A stretch of DNA of 64,000 nucleotides from Persicobacter sp. CCB-QB2 (GTDB lineage: Bacteria > Bacteroidota > Bacteroidia > Cytophagales > Cyclobacteriaceae), in the NCBI RefSeq assembly GCF_001274635.1, contig NZ_LBGV01000001.1, positions 3,348,001-3,412,000 of the forward strand. The letters run 5' to 3'. Below, piece after piece: positions 1-8,733 of this stretch (its first letter is position 1; the number at the start of each line of letters is the position of its first letter). The notes below the pieces were generated by a model, which worked only from the letters and a program-made list of their open reading frames with translations, made no database searches and was not told the origin of the DNA. The position numbers were made by a program, and so were the translations under genes.

Positions 1-466
1 CGGTTTTTAAAGAGACCCTTGTTTTGCCCCTGCCCTTAAAGGAGGTCAAGGAAAAACTGAGGAAACGATTAGTCGCTGATGGCGACCTGCCGGAAGAAAA
101 GAAGGGCAAATTTAACGGAAAGGTGTTTGAAAACACTTTCCGAATTTCTTTATATATCAATTATCCGGATAATTATTTACCGCTAATGGTAGGGGAGCTG
201 GAGGCAACTTCTAAGGGGACGCTGGTATTTATTACCTATCGACTTTTTCCCTTTGTCTTCGCTTTTTAGTGTTTTGGTCGGTGATTTGCTTTTTATTTGG
301 ATTGTTTTTATACTTTTTTACCGAAAAACACCTTTATGCGGGTATTTCTTTCTTGCTAGGAGGGTTGAATTATCTGCTTTGTTTGGTAAACTTTAGAAGA
401 AAAAAGAATATCGCAAGGCGGCATTTTCATTCCATTTGGGCTGAGGGTGAACCGCTAAACAATTAA
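1..466 (+). pseudogene. 5'-truncated, frameshifted small membrane protein
   Basis: The reading frame is open to the left edge of the window, so the 5' end is missing. It runs to a TAG at 267-269. A second frame, open through the same place, continues from about 242 to a stop at 464-466. Joined by adding one T to the TTTTT at 263-267, the two parts read ...FVFAFLVFWSVICF..., an uninterrupted hydrophobic segment. The soluble half (INYPDNYLPLMVGELEATS) followed by two membrane segments (about 262-385) resembles a widespread family of uncharacterised proteins of about 160 residues. An alternative is two overlapping genes with the second starting at GTG 269, but no start of a separate domain is visible there. 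Function unknown. Confidence 0.55.
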
Positions 467-486
467 TTTAATCAATCATACTACAA

Positions 487-1647
487 ATGAAATCTTTAGG
501 ATTGAAAAAAAGTGGAGCCATCTTATCATTGGCGGCTCTAGCCTGGGCTTGCGATGGTGGTAAGGCCCCATTCACCGGATCAATTGAAGGTGAGCAAGCT
601 GCAAATGTGGATTCGGTTTATTTATTGGATCGTGGAGCATCAGGATTTGAAAAAATTGCAGCCGCAGCGGTTACAGAAGGAAAATTCACCTTTTCGGCAC
701 CTATTGCTCATAATGGCGCGCTTTATTTACAGGCACCAACAGATGGATCCTTTGGAGATAGAAAACCTACCACAGTTGTTTTTTATCAGGAGGGAGATGC
801 ATTGGTAGGGAAGCTGAATGCAGATGATTTAAACGGTAGTGAAATTTCCGGAGGGTTGGCACAAACGGAATTTAACACTTACAAAGAGGGGCAAAAGTCT
901 TTTGTAGACAAAATGAAGGCGCTTTCTGAGCGTTATCAGGAAATTGCCGCTACTGCGCAGGGAGCTCCTACAGATGAGCAAAAAGAGGAGTTGAAGAAAA
1001 TTGGAGACGAGTATGGTGCTTTGGATAAAGAAGCAAATGCTTATTCCGATGGCTTTATCAATGAGCATACTTCTTCTATGGTATCTCCATTTTTGTTAAG
1101 ACAAAATGCTTACCGCATGGACGAAAAGGAGCTGAAGTCTTATTTGGAGAAGTTTACGGCTGAAGCGAAAACTACAGCGGACTATACCGCTATCGAAGAC
1201 CGCTACAACACTTTGATGGCTACTGCGATTGGTCAGCCGGTCTTGGATTTTGAGCTGACCACTCCGGAAGGAGAAAGCTTTTCTACTACAGCACTACACG
1301 GAAAAGTATTCCTGATTGATTTCTGGGCCTCATGGTGTGGTCCATGTCGTCAGGAGAATCCAAACGTAGTGGCCATGTACAATAAGTATCATGATCAGGG
1401 TTTTGAGATTTTAGGTGTTTCTTTAGATAACAAGAAAGAAGCATGGGAAAAAGCCATTGCCAAGGATCAGTTGACCTGGAATCATGTTTCTGATTTACAG
1501 GGGTGGCAAAATGCTGTGGCAAAACGTTATGGTATCAATTCTATTCCAGCTACCGTATTGGTAGATGCTAGTGGGAAAATTGTTGCTAAAAACCTGAGAG
1601 GCGAAGAGCTTGAAAATAAAGTAGCAGAGCTACTTTCTGCCAGCTAA
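487..1647 (+). CDS. TlpA-like thiol:disulfide oxidoreductase lipoprotein
   Basis: Predicted periplasm-facing lipoprotein of 386 residues. The N-terminus has a Lys-rich start, a short hydrophobic stretch and a lipobox LAWAC with the lipidated Cys at residue 22. Residues about 25-130 form a beta-rich domain like the DUF4369 domain that precedes many Bacteroidota thioredoxin-fold proteins, followed by a helical linker rich in Glu and Lys. The C-terminal domain (about 245-386) is of the AhpC/TSA-Redoxin type with FWASWCGPC (active Cys about 284 and 287) and the cis-Pro region NSIPATVLVD. Such proteins reduce disulfides of exported proteins or cytochrome c maturation factors; the substrate here is not known. 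The ATG at 487 lies 20 bases after the preceding gene, and a terminator follows, so it may be read from upstream. Confidence 0.88.
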   Translation: MKSLGLKKSGAILSLAALAWACDGGKAPFTGSIEGEQAANVDSVYLLDRGASGFEKIAAAAVTEGKFTFSAPIAHNGALYLQAPTDGSFGDRKPTTVVFYQEGDALVGKLNADDLNGSEISGGLAQTEFNTYKEGQKSFVDKMKALSERYQEIAATAQGAPTDEQKEELKKIGDEYGALDKEANAYSDGFINEHTSSMVSPFLLRQNAYRMDEKELKSYLEKFTAEAKTTADYTAIEDRYNTLMATAIGQPVLDFELTTPEGESFSTTALHGKVFLIDFWASWCGPCRQENPNVVAMYNKYHDQGFEILGVSLDNKKEAWEKAIAKDQLTWNHVSDLQGWQNAVAKRYGINSIPATVLVDASGKIVAKNLRGEELENKVAELLSAS

Positions 1648-1672
1648 GCAAAGTATTTTAATTAAGTATTTT

Positions 1673-1710
1673 AATCCCGATGCAAATTAGTTGTGTTGGG
1701 ATTTTTTTGT
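1673..1710 (+). terminator. Rho-independent terminator after the TlpA-like gene
   Basis: AATCCC at 1673-1678 pairs with GGGATT at 1698-1703, enclosing a 19-base loop, followed by a run of seven T. It lies 26 bases past the stop codon. Confidence 0.65.
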
Positions 1711-2038
1711 TTATATGATTATTCAAAGGAAAGTGGTTGGTTATTTGGGGGAAATTAAAATAAAATTAAAGAAGAGGTCGTGATTAATGTTTTTACCTTT
1801 TTTTGGTTATTTACTGGTAATGTTTTACTTCTTTAATATTGTATTATGTGGTAAGTATTTGATTTGTAGAGGGTTTTATTATTTGATTTATCTATATTTT
1901 ATCGAAATTAGTCGTTTTGTTAACTCAATGTTACGTCATGATTTAATTACATCATATTAAGTTAAATTTTGCTTCATCTTAAGTTCTTTAATTTATTATT
2001 TCTTTGCAGTCAGTATTGGAAAGATCGCTATTGAAAAA
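1711..2038. other. AT-rich intergenic region before the porin gene
   Basis: About 330 bases, very AT-rich, with no convincing open frame. It should hold the porin promoter. TATTTCTTTG at about 1998-2007 is close to, but not exactly, the Bacteroidota -7 box. No hairpin or binding-site repeat stands out. Confidence 0.5.
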
Positions 2039-3373
2039 ATGAAAAGGATTATTACCCTAGTATTGGTATTATTTTTAGTTATGTCTGCTTCGGCTTTTGC
2101 GGAAGGTGTGGATAAGGTTCAGGATAGCAAGGATGCAGAAGTAAAGTTACCTGAGAAAAAAAAGGACGAATACTTAAAGGCTCCATTTGCCAAGTCAGAG
2201 AATTTTGCCAATGGCATTCTGCCTACTTCACTGAAAAGTAAGTGGTTTGATAAAATAAAAATTTCAGGATACGCACAGATGCGTTATAATGATCTTTACA
2301 AGACCAACCCTGATATGGAGTGCGAGCAGTGTGATGGGACTTATGGCGGGAATGATGGGATGTCATTTCGTCGGATCCGAATCAAGTTTTCCGGTTATTT
2401 GCATGAGCGTGTTTATTTCTATATTCAGCCTGATTTTGCCGGAGGCAATAGCAATAATGTTAGCTTAAGAGATGCCTATTTTGATTTGATGTTCACCTCT
2501 GACCGAAGATGGAGATTGCGTTTGGGACAATCTAAGGTTCCTTTCGGTTTTGAAAACATGCAGTCTTCTCAGAATCGTTTGTCTTTGGATCGGAATGATG
2601 CGATTAACTCTGCCCTGAAAAATGAGCGTGATATGATGGCAGTGGTTTACTACACTCCCACGATTGTTCAGGAAAGATTCAAAAAACTTCAAAACCAGCA
2701 ACTGAAAGGTTCTGGTAACTACGGTATGTTTGCTTTAGGTGCTTTTAACGGGCAGACCGCGAACAATGCAGATGAAAATCTGAATAAGCATATTGTAACG
2801 CGTTTGACCTATCCTTTTGAATTGGCAAACGGACAGATTTTCGAAGCGGGTATTCAGGCTTATGCCGGTCAGTATGTAACCACAAAAGTCTCCGAGGGGG
2901 TGATGGCGGAGGTTACAGGAGAGAATGGCCAGAAAGAGATGGTTTCTGCGGAAGGAATGGAATGGGATGATGCACGTCTTGGTGCTTCTTTTATCTGGTA
3001 CGCCATGCCATTTGGTTTCCAGACGGAATACAATGTAGGGGTTGGTCCTGAGTATGATCCTGCGACCAACACCATTCAGAGGAAACCATTGAAAGGGGGG
3101 TATGCGCAGATGTCTTACCGCATGGAATTAGGACAGCATTTGGTATTACCTTTCTGGAGATATACGAACTATGAGGGGGGGAAGAAATTTGAAACCGACG
3201 CCCGTTCTTATGATATGCAGGAAATTGAGGTAGGTTTTGAGTGGCAGCCGAATCAGGCTTTTGAATTAGTAGCCCTTTATGCCTATGCCGACAGAACATA
3301 CAACGATTCTTTAAATCCTGATAACCGCCAAACGGGTTCATTGATCCGTTTACAAGCCCAGATTAACTTCTAA
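2039..3373 (+). CDS. Phosphate-selective porin O/P family outer-membrane protein
   Basis: 444 residues with a clear signal peptide (MKRIITLVLVLFLVMSASAFA, cleavage after Ala 21). The mature part is a predicted beta-barrel of alternating aromatic and polar residues. Features of the O/P porin family (PF07396) are visible: KISGYAQMRYND near residue 78, FRRIRIKFSGYL, FYIQPDF, and LRLGQSKVPFGFEN, which is the strand-turn signature of the family. The barrel ends in Phe (QAQINF), the usual outer-membrane targeting residue. It forms a pore in the outer membrane; phosphate or pyrophosphate selectivity is the founding property of the family, but the substrate cannot be read from this sequence. Monocistronic between an AT-rich leader and a bidirectional terminator. 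Confidence 0.85.
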   Translation: MKRIITLVLVLFLVMSASAFAEGVDKVQDSKDAEVKLPEKKKDEYLKAPFAKSENFANGILPTSLKSKWFDKIKISGYAQMRYNDLYKTNPDMECEQCDGTYGGNDGMSFRRIRIKFSGYLHERVYFYIQPDFAGGNSNNVSLRDAYFDLMFTSDRRWRLRLGQSKVPFGFENMQSSQNRLSLDRNDAINSALKNERDMMAVVYYTPTIVQERFKKLQNQQLKGSGNYGMFALGAFNGQTANNADENLNKHIVTRLTYPFELANGQIFEAGIQAYAGQYVTTKVSEGVMAEVTGENGQKEMVSAEGMEWDDARLGASFIWYAMPFGFQTEYNVGVGPEYDPATNTIQRKPLKGGYAQMSYRMELGQHLVLPFWRYTNYEGGKKFETDARSYDMQEIEVGFEWQPNQAFELVALYAYADRTYNDSLNPDNRQTGSLIRLQAQINF

Positions 3374-3393
3374 GAGATCTTTTTCCGATATAT

Positions 3394-3428
3394 AAAAAAG
3401 GGCGATCCATTTACGGATCGCCCTTTTT
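3394..3428. terminator. Bidirectional terminator between porin and RNA methyltransferase genes
   Basis: GGGCGATCC at 3400-3408 pairs with GGATCGCCC at 3415-3423. It has A-rich sequence on the left and TTTTT on the right, so it can end both the porin transcript and the convergent methyltransferase transcript. Confidence 0.85.
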
Positions 3429-3446
3429 GCATAAGGATTGTGGTCT

Positions 3447-3977
3447 TTAAAGCATTACTTTTTTGAACACATCCCAAATGGTAATGCCCATGCTCACGGA
3501 GATGTTCAAAGAGTGTTTGGTGCCAAACTGTGGAATTTCCAATACGCCATCAGCCTGCGCCACGACTTCTTCCTCTACACCGAAAACCTCATTGCCGTAG
3601 ACCAAGGCATATTTTTTTCCTGCTTCAGCCTCAAAATCTTGTAGTTTGGTGCTTTCGTCGGCCTGCTCTACCGCTAATACCGTATAACCTTCTGATTGTA
3701 GTTTTTTAACCAAGGCCAGCGTTTCTGGTACATGTTCCCAAGTGACGGAATCCTGCGCACCCAAAGCGGTTTTGTTAATATCACGATGAGGTGGTTTGCC
3801 AGTAATGCCACAGAGGTATAGTTTTTCAATGGCAAAAGCATCCGAAGTTCTGAAGGCCGAACCTACATTGTTAAGGCTTCGCACATTGTCCAGAACGATT
3901 ACGATTGGGCTTTTTTCAGCAGATTTAAATTCTTCTACCGAAGGGCGGCCCAGTTCATCCATGGTGAGCTTTTTCAT
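3447..3977 (-). CDS. SpoU/TrmH family RNA 2'-O-methyltransferase
   Basis: 176 residues, the length of a minimal SPOUT methyltransferase without an N-terminal RNA-binding extension. The SpoU motifs are all present: LDNVRSLNNVGSAFRT (motif 1, residues about 29-44, with the catalytic Arg), YALVYGNEVFGV (motif 2) and QFGTKHSLNISVSMGI (motif 3), which form the trefoil knot that binds S-adenosylmethionine. It should methylate a ribose 2'-OH in tRNA or rRNA; the target is not evident. Transcribed in the same direction as recQ, with a gap of about 75 bases, so it may be the last gene of a fur-recQ transcript. Confidence 0.87.
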   Translation of the reverse strand: MKKLTMDELGRPSVEEFKSAEKSPIVIVLDNVRSLNNVGSAFRTSDAFAIEKLYLCGITGKPPHRDINKTALGAQDSVTWEHVPETLALVKKLQSEGYTVLAVEQADESTKLQDFEAEAGKKYALVYGNEVFGVEEEVVAQADGVLEIPQFGTKHSLNISVSMGITIWDVFKKVML

Positions 3978-4052
3978 GGGGCTGTATTTATCTTATTTTA
4001 TTGCTAATATTAATATATTCAAAAGCCCTCCGCAAAAAGAAGGCCATTCCTC

Positions 4053-6224
4053 TTAGAGTTGGTTGAGCTCCGACTCCGACAGTTCAAGCGCTTTATCCAA
4101 TCCATTTTTTTGCAGATAGGCTTTGGCTAATCGGATTTTGTGGAAATCTACCGTTCCTTTCAGGTAATCAAACACCTGTCGGATGGTGACTTCAAAGCCT
4201 AAAGCGCGAAAGGCTTGTGCTGCCATATGCATTTCCTGCGGACTGAAATATTTTTCCAGCGGAATCTCATAGCCAATGGCGTACAAATCTGCCAAATGTG
4301 AGTAAATGGTCACCACATTGAGTCCCCGGCTCAGGGCAATTTCTTCCGGCTGCAAACCATTTTTAAAGGATTCCCAGGTCTGAAGTTTGGTATTGGTGGT
4401 TTTGGCTTTTTTCATCTCGCCCGTTCCAAAAGACCGAATCTTACTTAAAAAGGCATCTCCAAACTGGTCCAATTTTTTACTACCAACACCGGAAATCTTC
4501 AGCAGCTCATCCTCGGTTTGTGGCTGCTGGCGCACCATATCCAATAAGCTTCGGTCAGAGAAAATCAGATAGGGAGGCAAATCGTGCTGTTCTGCAAGTT
4601 GTCGGCGTAGTAGGCGAAGCGCATCAAAAAGGGCTTCGTTAATGGCTTTGTTTTTGGGCTTTTCCTGTTTAACCTGCACTTTTTGCATGGCCCGGTGTTG
4701 CAGCAGGACGGTTTCCTTTGCAAACAATACAGCCTGACTTTTTTCCGTTAAGCGCAGGCGAAACTGATCTTCCAGGGCAATGTCCATATAGCCCATATTC
4801 ACCATTTGGTGGATATAGCTGTGCCAATGCGGAATCGGGATTTCCTGCCCGATACCAAAAGTTTTGAGTTGATCCCATCCATTTTTTTGAATGGAACTGG
4901 TGATATGCCCTCTCAAAATATCCACCACGTCCTGAGCCGTGGCTTGTTGCTGACAACGGTATACTGCTGAAAGGATTTTTTGGGCAGTCACGGTGCCATC
5001 CACTGATTTTGGTGGATTTTTACAGACATCGCATTGTCCGCAATCCTCTTTCAGATCTTCCCCAAAATAGTTGAGTAATACCTTTCTCCGGCAAATATGC
5101 GCCTCCGTGAAATGCTTCAGGCGCTCCAGCTTCATTTCCTGCAGGGCTCTTCTGTCTTCTTCCAATTCTTTCAGCATTTGCTGCTGTCGGATAACATCTG
5201 CATAAGTGTAGAAGAGTAAAGCATGGGCATTCAGGCCATCTCTTCCCCCGCGGCCAATTTCCTGGTAATAGCTTTCTATATTTTTAGGCAAATTATAATG
5301 CACCACCCAGCGGACATTAGATTTGTCAATCCCCATCCCAAAGGCGATGGTCGCCACTACGATTTGCACTTTGTCTTTTAGAAAATCTTCCTGTGTTTTA
5401 TTACGTTCGGAATGCGGAATTTCAGCATGGTAAGGTCGTGCAATAAATCCTTCCTTTCTTAATCGGTATGCAAGATCTTCTGTGGATTTACGACTTAAGC
5501 AATAGATAATTCCTGCCTCGTTGGGGCGTTGGGACAAGAATTTAATAAGCTGTTTGTTTCGATCCTCTGCCGGAACTACCTGTAAGAAAATGTTCGGTCG
5601 GTCAAAGGAGGAGATAAAAGACTTAGCTTCCGGAATCTGAAGCTGGTGGATGATATCTCTTCGGGTGAGTTTGTCTGCCGTAGCGGTCAGGGCAATAATA
5701 GGTACCGAGGGGAAATTTCTTCTCAGGGCAAAAAGCTTACTGTATTCTTTTCGGAAATCATGTCCCCAAAAAGAGATGCAATGTGCTTCATCAATGGCAA
5801 AAAGATTGATGCGAATCCTTTTCAGAAACTCAAAGAAGTTCTGTGAGAGTAGTTTTTCAGGGGAAATATACAGGAGGTGAAGCCTGCCGGAGCGGGCATC
5901 TTCTTCAATTTGCATTTGTTCCTGATAAGGCACACCGCGGTGCAAACAGGCTGCAGCAACTCCATTTCTTTTCAATCCTTCCACCTGATCTTCCATCAGG
6001 GCAATTAAGGGTGAAATCACGATACAAGTGCCTTCCATGACAATGGCCGGGATCTGAAAACATAGTGATTTTCCTCCGCCGGTGGGCATGAGCACCATGG
6101 CATCTTCTCCCTGAAGGACGGTTTGAATAATATCTTCCTGTAAAGGCCGGAAAGATTCGTAGCCAAAATACTGACTCAATACGATGCCGGCGTTTTGCAT
6201 TAACGCACCTACCCTGCTATTCAT
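4053..6224 (-). CDS. recQ: ATP-dependent DNA helicase RecQ
   Basis: A 3'-5' superfamily 2 DNA helicase of about 723 residues. The helicase core carries the Walker A motif PTGGGKS (47-53), the DEAH box IDEAHCISFWGHDFR (about 144-158), motif IV-VI sequences and QEIGRGGRDG. The RQC zinc site (CRRKVLL... CGQCDVC) lies near 377-400, followed by the winged helix and an HRDC domain (about 515-590, FSDRSLLDMVR, LLKISGVGSKKLDQFG). A C-terminal helix-turn-helix follows (ALSRGLNVVTIYSHLADLY). This is the full bacterial RecQ architecture. The ATG at 6224 is preferred over a TTG three bases earlier. It begins 47 bases after the Fur-family gene and is probably cotranscribed with it. Roles in the family are recombination, fork repair and suppression of illegitimate recombination. 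Confidence 0.95.
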   Translation of the reverse strand: MNSRVGALMQNAGIVLSQYFGYESFRPLQEDIIQTVLQGEDAMVLMPTGGGKSLCFQIPAIVMEGTCIVISPLIALMEDQVEGLKRNGVAAACLHRGVPYQEQMQIEEDARSGRLHLLYISPEKLLSQNFFEFLKRIRINLFAIDEAHCISFWGHDFRKEYSKLFALRRNFPSVPIIALTATADKLTRRDIIHQLQIPEAKSFISSFDRPNIFLQVVPAEDRNKQLIKFLSQRPNEAGIIYCLSRKSTEDLAYRLRKEGFIARPYHAEIPHSERNKTQEDFLKDKVQIVVATIAFGMGIDKSNVRWVVHYNLPKNIESYYQEIGRGGRDGLNAHALLFYTYADVIRQQQMLKELEEDRRALQEMKLERLKHFTEAHICRRKVLLNYFGEDLKEDCGQCDVCKNPPKSVDGTVTAQKILSAVYRCQQQATAQDVVDILRGHITSSIQKNGWDQLKTFGIGQEIPIPHWHSYIHQMVNMGYMDIALEDQFRLRLTEKSQAVLFAKETVLLQHRAMQKVQVKQEKPKNKAINEALFDALRLLRRQLAEQHDLPPYLIFSDRSLLDMVRQQPQTEDELLKISGVGSKKLDQFGDAFLSKIRSFGTGEMKKAKTTNTKLQTWESFKNGLQPEEIALSRGLNVVTIYSHLADLYAIGYEIPLEKYFSPQEMHMAAQAFRALGFEVTIRQVFDYLKGTVDFHKIRLAKAYLQKNGLDKALELSESELNQL

Positions 6225-6270
6225 CAAAAATCGTAAATGAAAAATTCAAAAAGTGAATCTACCGCAGGCC

Positions 6271-6699
6271 TTAGCGGCAATCGGGGCATTTCCCTAACAC
6301 CAATAAATTGATTTCTTCCGCCACATAGTCCGGAGAAAGCGCGATGGTTGGAATTTCAGTTTCTTCCAAACAACGTACCTTACCACAAACTTTGCATTTG
6401 AAATGCACATGGTTGTCGTGGTGTTCATGGGTTTCACATCCTCCCGAACAGGTGGCGTATCGAGCGGCGCCACCATCATCAATAACGCGGTGAATAATGC
6501 CGGATTCTTCAAAAGAATTGAGGGTGCGATACAGGGTCACGCGATCATAGTCATCCGAAAGGATGGCCTCAATCTCAGGATGGGACAAAGCCTCTCTTTT
6601 GTCCTTGAATAAAAGGAGCATATCCTGTCGACAAGCCGTATACCGAAGTCCGTGTTTTTTGAGGGTGTCCTTTACTTCCTGAATTTTCTCTATGTGCAT
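6271..6699 (-). CDS. Fur-family metal-dependent transcriptional repressor
   Basis: 142 residues with the two-domain Fur fold. The N-terminal winged helix includes RYTACRQDMLLLF and the recognition helix DYDRVTLYRTLNSFEE. The C-terminal dimerisation and metal domain has the His-rich stretch HEHHDNHVHFKC and two Cys pairs, CKVCGK and CPDC at the very end, which bind structural zinc. The pattern is typical of Fur/Zur/PerR proteins in Bacteroidota. The ending in CPDC and the shape of the His cluster lean towards Zur-like, but the regulated metal cannot be decided from sequence alone. It lies directly upstream of recQ and 115 bases after the PLP enzyme gene. Confidence 0.87.
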   Translation of the reverse strand: MHIEKIQEVKDTLKKHGLRYTACRQDMLLLFKDKREALSHPEIEAILSDDYDRVTLYRTLNSFEESGIIHRVIDDGGAARYATCSGGCETHEHHDNHVHFKCKVCGKVRCLEETEIPTIALSPDYVAEEINLLVLGKCPDCR

Positions 6700-6787
6700 G
6701 AGCCAAAAAAAACTTGCGTTGCTATTTATTATGGATGCAATTTACCATTTAATTACAGCAACTTCAAATAGTTGAGGGGATTGAAAG

Positions 6788-6808
6788 TAGCCCGGAATTT
6801 TCGGGCTA
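6788..6808 (-). terminator. Stem-loop after the PLP enzyme gene
   Basis: TAGCCCG and CGGGCTA (7-bp stem, 7-base loop) just past the stop codon at 6815. On the minus strand only a weak CTTTC tail follows, so termination may be partial. Confidence 0.5.
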
Positions 6809-6814
6809 TTCATT

Positions 6815-7954
6815 TTAGCTAAGGGCTTGCCTCAGGTCATCTACCAGATCTTCGGCATCTTCAATACCAACGCTCAGGCGAATCAGGGAGTCGGTCACTC
6901 CTACTTTTTCTCTTTGATCCTTAGGAATGGCAGCATGTGTCATGGTAGCAGGATGTCCGGCCAGACTCTCTACTCCGCCAAGGGATTCCGCCAGGGCAAA
7001 GAATTTGAATTTTTTCAAAACCTCAAAAGCCTTTTCCTGCCGGTTGTCCTTCAGGCTGAAGGAGATCATTCCACCGAAATCTTTCATTTGCGCGCGGGCT
7101 GCGGCATGGTTGGGGTGATCGTGAAATCCGGGCCAGTAAACTTTTTCTACGGCCTCGTGCTGTTTTAAGAATTCTGCCACAATGGTACCGTTATGGCAAT
7201 GCCGATCCATTCTTACGGCTAGGGTTTTGATGCCTCTTAAAACTAAAAAAACATCCTGTGGGCCGGGTACCGCACCGCAGGAGTTTTGAATAAAGGCGAG
7301 CTTATCCGCCAACTCATTATCATTCACGACTACGGCCCCCATAATCACATCCGAATGGCCGCCCAGGTATTTAGTGGCGGAATGCATCACGATATCTGCT
7401 CCAAAATTCAGGGGTTGTTGCAGGTAAGGCGTGGCGAAGGTATTGTCTACGGTGAAAAGCAAATCATGCTTTTTCGCCAGGTGGCCGATGGCTTTTAAGT
7501 CCACAATGTTCATCATGGGATTGGTGGGTGTTTCTACCCAAATCATTTTGGTGTTTTCATTGATAAAGGATTCAATATCGTCCACCTTTTCCATATCAAC
7601 GAAGTGGAATTTAATTCCCAGGGGTTCGAAAATTTTAGTGAAAATGCGATAACTCCCACCATACAGATCATTGGACGAAATTACTTCGTCTTCCGGTTTT
7701 AATAATTTGATGATAGCGTCTATGGCTGCCAGGCCCGAGGCAAAGCAAAGTCCATGCTTTCCGTTTTCTAATGCTGCCAAATTGGCTTGCAGCGCATCCC
7801 GGGTAGGGTTTTGTGTTCGGGAATATTCATATCCTTTATGATCTCCGGGGGCGGCTTGTACATAAGTAGAGGTCTGATATATGGGCGGCATGATCGCTCC
7901 TGTAGAGGGATCTGGCTTTTGGCCGGCATGTATGGTTTTTGTTGCAAATTTCAT
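6815..7954 (-). CDS. PLP-dependent cystathionine gamma-synthase/lyase family enzyme
   Basis: 379 residues, the usual length of the Cys/Met metabolism PLP family. Family marks are YEYSRTQNPTRDALQ (substrate and phosphate region), CFASGLAAIDAI, WVETPTNPMM, VDNTFATPYLQQP, and the PLP lysine in HSATKYLGGHSD at about residue 195. The C-terminal ESLGGVESLAGHPATMTHA is typical of cystathionine gamma-synthase and gamma-lyase. The reaction is formation of cystathionine from an activated homoserine and cysteine, or cleavage of cystathionine to cysteine; sequence does not separate these. A cysK gene at 14.5 kb handles the cysteine side of the same pathway but is not linked. Start at ATG 7954 gives the conserved N-terminus FATKTIHAGQ. 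Confidence 0.88.
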   Translation of the reverse strand: MKFATKTIHAGQKPDPSTGAIMPPIYQTSTYVQAAPGDHKGYEYSRTQNPTRDALQANLAALENGKHGLCFASGLAAIDAIIKLLKPEDEVISSNDLYGGSYRIFTKIFEPLGIKFHFVDMEKVDDIESFINENTKMIWVETPTNPMMNIVDLKAIGHLAKKHDLLFTVDNTFATPYLQQPLNFGADIVMHSATKYLGGHSDVIMGAVVVNDNELADKLAFIQNSCGAVPGPQDVFLVLRGIKTLAVRMDRHCHNGTIVAEFLKQHEAVEKVYWPGFHDHPNHAAARAQMKDFGGMISFSLKDNRQEKAFEVLKKFKFFALAESLGGVESLAGHPATMTHAAIPKDQREKVGVTDSLIRLSVGIEDAEDLVDDLRQALS

Positions 7955-8134
7955 GGGCGGATGAAAAAAAAGATCGTATGAAACAATTAAAGGGTTAAAA
8001 TTTTATAAAGATACAATTGTGTTTCTTCTCGACAGTTTGCTTTATTCTTTGTAATTTTCCTCGGAAATTTTTACGAATCCTGAGCATGACTGTTGGAGAA
8101 ACGATGGTTTAATTCCAATTTCCTACATCTCCTT

Positions 8135-8710
8135 ATGAAACCGAATCGTTACCTACTAGGCCTTTTATCCTTTCTGATGTTCTTATTTTCCTGTTCTAAG
8201 ACGGTGATTACACAGTCTGAATCTCCGGTGAAAGAAAGTTTGGTGGAACCCCAGTTGGTCGTGGTATATGATGGCGAGCAAGACCTGGACTGGGTGTGCA
8301 GTTTTGAGGAGCGCCTGGCGAGTTCATTGCCATCAGATTTAAATGCGGTTTCTATCCGAAAAGTATTGTTTGATCCCCATGCGACCGTTGAGCAGCATGT
8401 AAAATCTTTAATGGAGCAGGGCAAGAATACGGTTTTACTCGTGAAGTTAGTGAAGGATTCCAGTGAAATGAATCTGACGACTGATGCGGACGGCGGAAGT
8501 ATTCGGGGGCGGCAGCAATTAGACCAGCAAACTTCCGCAGAGATTGAAGACGCGGTAGTTTTACGAGCAGAACTTTATGACCTGAAAAGCCGGAAACTGG
8601 TCTATAATTGCCTTTCAAAAACGGGAACCAAAAAGCCTTCTTTAGGAGTGGGGAGTAGTTTTGGGAAAGCTTTGGGTAAAAATATGAGGAAGGAGGGGCT
8701 TTGGCGCTAA
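8135..8710 (+). CDS. Uncharacterised lipoprotein, first of a tandem paralogous pair
   Basis: I do not recognise a named family. With the ATG at 8135 the product has 191 residues and a clean lipoprotein signal (MKPNRYLLGLLSFLMFLFSC, lipobox FLFSC). A TTG start at 8093 would add 14 residues before the signal and is unlikely. After the Cys come KTVITQSES, a beta-type segment LVVVYDG, a region VLLVKLVKDSS and a C-terminal part ELYDLKSRKLVYNC followed by GSSFGKALGKNMRKEGL. All of these are matched in the next gene, which begins 23 bases downstream, so the two are a duplication and very likely an operon. Probably anchored in the inner leaflet of the outer membrane. Function unknown. Confidence 0.75.
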   Translation: MKPNRYLLGLLSFLMFLFSCSKTVITQSESPVKESLVEPQLVVVYDGEQDLDWVCSFEERLASSLPSDLNAVSIRKVLFDPHATVEQHVKSLMEQGKNTVLLVKLVKDSSEMNLTTDADGGSIRGRQQLDQQTSAEIEDAVVLRAELYDLKSRKLVYNCLSKTGTKKPSLGVGSSFGKALGKNMRKEGLWR

Positions 8711-8733
8711 CAACAATTAATCAATCATAAATA

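Noticed and set aside
1711-2038. A small gene before the porin
   Set aside because: Only stop-rich AT sequence in all frames.
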